Origin: Paenarthrobacter nitroguajacolicus
Lineage (GTDB): Bacteria > Actinomycetota > Actinomycetes > Actinomycetales > Micrococcaceae
Direction of reading: 5' to 3'
Assembly: GCF_007786235.1 (NCBI RefSeq)
Contig: NZ_VNFK01000017.1
Span: forward strand, 45,563 to 109,562
Length of the DNA stretch: 64,000 bases
Shown: in pieces, positions 58,843-64,000 of the stretch
Position numbering within the stretch: the first letter of the stretch is position 1
Layout: the number at the start of each line of letters is the position of its first letter
Notes under the pieces: generated by a model
The model's database searches: none
Told to the model about the DNA's origin: nothing
What the model saw: only the letters and a program-made list of their open reading frames with translations
Translations under genes and position numbers: made by a program

Positions 58843-58885
58843 CACTGTGGCGTACCCAACGCCGCCCAAGTATTGGAGTTCCTTC

Positions 58886-61732
<2,847 letters not shown>

Positions 61733-61741
61733 GGACTGGCC

Positions 61742-62875
61742 ATGACTGAGAACTACACCGCTCTCTACGAAGAGCACAAGAAGCTCGGCGCGTCCTTCAC
61801 CGACTTCGGTGGCTGGCAGATGCCGCTCAAGTACTCCTCCGAGCTGGCCGAGCACCATGCAGTCCGCAAGTCCGCAGGCTTGTTCGACCTCTCCCACATG
61901 GGCGAAGTTTGGGTCACCGGTCCCGAGGCCGCCGCGTTCCTCGACTACGCCCTGGTGGGCAAGATCTCCGCCATGGCCGAGGGCAAAGCCAAGTACTCGC
62001 TGATCTGCCAGGAAGACGGCGGCATCATCGACGACCTCATCACCTACCGGCGCGGTCCGGAAAAGTTCCTGGTGGTGCCGAACGCCGGCAACGCGAAAGT
62101 TGTGGCTGACGCCCTTGCCGAGCGGGCGGCCGGTTTTGATGTCCTGGTTAAGGACGCCTCTGCCGAGACCTCGCTGATCGCTGTCCAGGGTCCGCGCGCG
62201 GAAGCCATCCTCTTGCGCCTCATGCCCGCCGAGCAGCACGCCTTGGTCACCGAGCTGAAGTACTACGCGGCAGTCGAGGTCGGGTTCACGTTCGACGGCG
62301 GCACCCAGGAACTGCTGTTGGCGCGCACCGGTTACACCGGCGAAGACGGCTTCGAGATCTTCGTGGCCAACGACTCCGCAGCTGCCCTGTGGCAGGCCAT
62401 CGCGGAGACTGCAGAAGAAGGCGAGCTTACCCCCGCCGGCCTCGCCTCCCGCGACTCCTTGCGCCTCGAAGCCGGCATGCCTCTTTACGGCAACGAACTC
62501 TCCCGCGAAGGAAACCCCTTCGCCGCAGGGCTCGGACCCGCGGTGGCACTGTCCAAAGAAAGCGACTTCGTCGGCAAAGACGCACTCGCTGCCCTGAAGG
62601 CAGACGGCGCAGGCTCCACCAGTGGTCGCAAGCTCGTCGGCCTCAAAGGCCTGGGCCGCAGGGCCGGACGTGGTCACTACCCGGTCCTCAAGGACGGCGC
62701 AGTGGTTGGCGAAGTCACCTCCGGCCAGCCCAGCCCCACGCTCGGCTACCCGGTAGCGTTGGCGTATGTTGACGTCGAGCACACTGAGCTTGGCACCGCC
62801 CTGGACATTGACCTGCGCGGTAAGAGCGAGCCGTTCGAAGTCGTCGCACTGCCGTTCTACAAGCGCACCAAATAA
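61742..62875 (+). CDS. gcvT: Aminomethyltransferase, T protein
   Basis: A 377-residue tetrahydrofolate-dependent enzyme that transfers the methylene group from aminomethyl-GcvH to THF and releases ammonia. Motifs: YEEHKKLGASFTDFGGWQMP, SAGLFDLSHMGEVWVTGPEA, LARTGYTGEDGFEIF, DSLRLEAGMPLYGNELSREG and the C-terminal beta-barrel end GYPVALAYVDVEH. Directly follows gcvP. An inverted-repeat element separates it from gcvH. Confidence 0.95.
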   Translation: MTENYTALYEEHKKLGASFTDFGGWQMPLKYSSELAEHHAVRKSAGLFDLSHMGEVWVTGPEAAAFLDYALVGKISAMAEGKAKYSLICQEDGGIIDDLITYRRGPEKFLVVPNAGNAKVVADALAERAAGFDVLVKDASAETSLIAVQGPRAEAILLRLMPAEQHALVTELKYYAAVEVGFTFDGGTQELLLARTGYTGEDGFEIFVANDSAAALWQAIAETAEEGELTPAGLASRDSLRLEAGMPLYGNELSREGNPFAAGLGPAVALSKESDFVGKDALAALKADGAGSTSGRKLVGLKGLGRRAGRGHYPVLKDGAVVGEVTSGQPSPTLGYPVALAYVDVEHTELGTALDIDLRGKSEPFEVVALPFYKRTK

Positions 62876-62938
62876 GAGTTTTTGTACACATAACGCCCTT
62901 ATGAAGCCTCTTTGAGGGCATCAGCTGTACAAAAACTC
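62876..62938. repeat. 63-base inverted-repeat element between gcvT and gcvH
   Basis: GAGTTTTTGTACA and TGTACAAAAACTC are perfect 13-base terminal arms, with a nested GCCCT/AGGGC pair inside. It starts immediately after the gcvT stop. It could be a small mobile or REP-like element, or a transcript-processing hairpin that lowers gcvT-gcvH readthrough. Confidence 0.75.
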
Positions 62939-62974
62939 CATGGTTTTTCATTCACCACACGAAAAGGAAACAGA

Positions 62975-63361
62975 ATGCCCAAAGTAGCGCCCGAACTTCA
63001 GTACTCCGACGAGCACGAGTGGGTCTCCCGCGGCGAGGGAAACCTCGTGTCCGTTGGTATCTCCGAGGTTGCCACCGACGCACTGGGTGACATCGTGTAC
63101 GTTGACCTGCCCGAGGTCGGTTCGACTGTGACCGCAGGCGCGACCTGTGGCGAAGTTGAGTCCACCAAGTCCGTCTCGGACCTGTACTCGCCCGTCACTG
63201 GTGAGGTCACGGAGATCAACGACGCCGTTGTTTCGGACCCGGCCCTGATCAACAACGATCCCTACGGTGCCGGCTGGCTGTTCAAGGTTGCCGCTGAGTC
63301 CGAGGGCCCGCTGCTCTCGGCGGAGGAGTACGCCTCCAAGAATGGCGGAGACCTCTCCTAA
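62975..63361 (+). CDS. gcvH: Glycine cleavage system H protein
   Basis: A 128-residue lipoyl carrier. The lipoylated Lys is in GEVESTKSVSDLYSPVTGEV, with YSDEHEWV at the N-terminus and DPYGAGWLFKVA near the end. ATG 62975 with AAAAGGAA upstream; an in-frame upstream ATG is not needed. Shuttles the aminomethyl group between P, T and L proteins. The L protein (dihydrolipoyl dehydrogenase) is not in the window. Confidence 0.95.
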   Translation: MPKVAPELQYSDEHEWVSRGEGNLVSVGISEVATDALGDIVYVDLPEVGSTVTAGATCGEVESTKSVSDLYSPVTGEVTEINDAVVSDPALINNDPYGAGWLFKVAAESEGPLLSAEEYASKNGGDLS

Positions 63362-63376
63362 TTCCAGCGCCCGAGT

Positions 63377-63444
63377 CCGATTCGGGGGTTCACTGCGGAC
63401 CGTGCCGTTCCCACGGCATGTTCTGCAGCAAGACCCCGAACCGG
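63377..63444. repeat. REP-like 68-base palindrome between gcvH and sdaA
   Basis: Outer arms CCGATTCGGGG (63377-63387) and CCCCGAACCGG (63434-63444), inner CTGC/GCAG and GTGCCGT/ACGGCAT around a TCCC loop. Its right half matches the fliK repeat palindromes at 27 of 33 positions (CACGGCATGTT onward). It lies 16 bases after the gcvH stop and may also aid termination. Confidence 0.8.
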
Positions 63445-63488
63445 AGGCAGCAGGGCGTAGCGTGGGATTGTAGAACTGAATAGTATTG

Positions 63489-63586
63489 CGACGCCGGGTT
63501 GCCGCCTTTGGGGGCCATCCGGCGTCGTGCTTCGGTCGTCTTCCGCCACAAGCGGGGGAGGCCATCCGGCAGGACCATCTGCCGGA
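63489..63586 (+). promoter_or_regulatory. Structured leader candidate upstream of sdaA
   Basis: Two hairpins: CGACGCCGG (63489-63497) with CCGGCGTCG (63519-63527), and TCCGGCAG (63565-63572) with CTGCCGGA (63579-63586). A near-duplicate GGCCATCCGGC lies in each (63513-63523 and 63560-63570), so the arms can pair in alternative ways. It does not match a riboswitch that I recognise. Confidence 0.45.
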
Positions 63587-63617
63587 CCGTTTCAAGCTGT
63601 ATTAAGGGATCCCGACC

Positions 63618-64000
63618 ATGGCTGTTGGTGTTTTCGATCTGTTCTCTGTGGGTATTGGTCCGTCGAGTTCGCATACTGTGGGGCCGATGCGGGCTGCTGC
63701 TGTGTTTGCTGGTGAGTTGAAGGACGCTGGTGTTCTGGGCTCGGTGGCGTCGTTGCGGGTTGATTTGTATGGGTCGTTGGCTGCGACGGGGCGTGGTCAC
63801 GGGACCATGACGGCCACGCTGTTGGGCTTGGAGGGTTACCACCCCGAGCTGATTCTGCCTGATGAGGTGGAGGAGCGGCTGGCTGGGATTGCGGAGAGCG
63901 GTGTGTTGAACCTTGCTGGTGCTTCGGGTGGGGGTGTGGAGTTGCCGTATGCGGTGGAGGATATGGTGTTGCATCCGTTGACGGTGTTGCCGCGGCATAC
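63618..64000 (+). CDS. sdaA: L-serine ammonia-lyase, N-terminal part (partial)
   Basis: The first 127 codons before the window ends. MAVGVFDLFSVGIGPSSSHT and VGPMRAAAVFAGELKDAG are the unmistakable start of the iron-sulfur L-serine dehydratase, which converts serine to pyruvate and ammonia. AAGGGA precedes ATG 63618. With gcvPTH upstream it would drain glycine via serine (through GlyA) to pyruvate. Third codon positions are visibly poorer in C than in neighbouring genes (many GTT, GGT, TTG, GTG). Confidence 0.9.
   Translation, partial: MAVGVFDLFSVGIGPSSSHTVGPMRAAAVFAGELKDAGVLGSVASLRVDLYGSLAATGRGHGTMTATLLGLEGYHPELILPDEVEERLAGIAESGVLNLAGASGGGVELPYAVEDMVLHPLTVLPRH

Noticed and set aside
58319..58885. 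Extended N-terminus of gcvP through the riboswitch
   Set aside because: The open frame overlaps the TetR gene and both aptamers; the family start is at 58886.
63390..63998. 202-codon leftward frame opposite sdaA
   Set aside because: Shadow of sdaA, whose N-terminal sequence is plainly conserved, and it runs through the palindrome.

Overview
The window comes from a high-GC actinobacterium of the Arthrobacter/Paenarthrobacter type. The evidence is the GC-rich codon use, frequent GTG/TTG starts, the actinobacterial DUF4193 protein, a DUF222/HNH protein (a family abundant in Arthrobacter), and a Gram-positive flagellar gene set without P- or L-ring genes. No rRNA, tRNA, CRISPR array or insertion sequence was seen.

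Layout. 1-5.5 kb: housekeeping genes (recQ 3' end, NAD(P)HX dehydratase, histidine phosphatase, type II NADH dehydrogenase, BKACE-type enzyme, GatB/YqeY protein, DUF72 protein). 5.9-13.0 kb: a MarR regulator divergent from a six-gene catabolic operon (SDR, amidohydrolase, acyl-CoA dehydrogenase, MaoC hydratase, MHS transporter, acyl-CoA ligase). 13-23.8 kb: mixed genes (DUF805 protein, L-2-hydroxyglutarate oxidase, DUF4193 protein, secreted AMIN-like protein, APC permease, methionine aminopeptidase, two XRE regulators, thioredoxin-reductase-like flavoprotein) with three decayed genes: an agmatine deiminase tail, a DUF222/HNH gene and an aldo/keto reductase tail.

23.9-56.3 kb is a nearly complete flagellar locus interrupted by a peptidase and a cyclodeaminase-like gene. 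flgN-flgK-flgL-fliW runs leftward; fliC, fliD-fliS-fliT-like, flgB-flgC-fliE-fliF-fliG-fliH-fliI-fliJ-C40 peptidase-fliK-flgD-flgE and flbD-motA-motB-fliM-fliN-fliO-fliP-fliQ-fliR-flhB-flhA-flhF-like-csrA run rightward. A second flgN paralogue and a FliA-type sigma factor follow. Five transcription units share a sigma-28-like promoter, CTAACG-N14/15-GCCGATAG (with small variations). The fliC leader has a GGA-tetraloop hairpin plus a GGAGG Shine-Dalgarno, which fits CsrA control relieved by FliW. fliK carries large tandem repeats, each containing an imperfect palindrome related to an intergenic palindrome at 63.4 kb.

Between csrA and the second flgN, a small membrane-protein gene lies between two inverted arrays of the same 32-bp repeat family (10 copies left, 5 copies right). 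This is the least explained structure in the window.

56.4-58.5 kb: a DHA2-type MFS exporter and its divergent TetR regulator with a palindromic operator. 58.6-64 kb: a tandem glycine riboswitch followed by gcvP-gcvT-gcvH and the start of sdaA, a glycine/serine breakdown module whose gaps hold two further structured inverted repeats.
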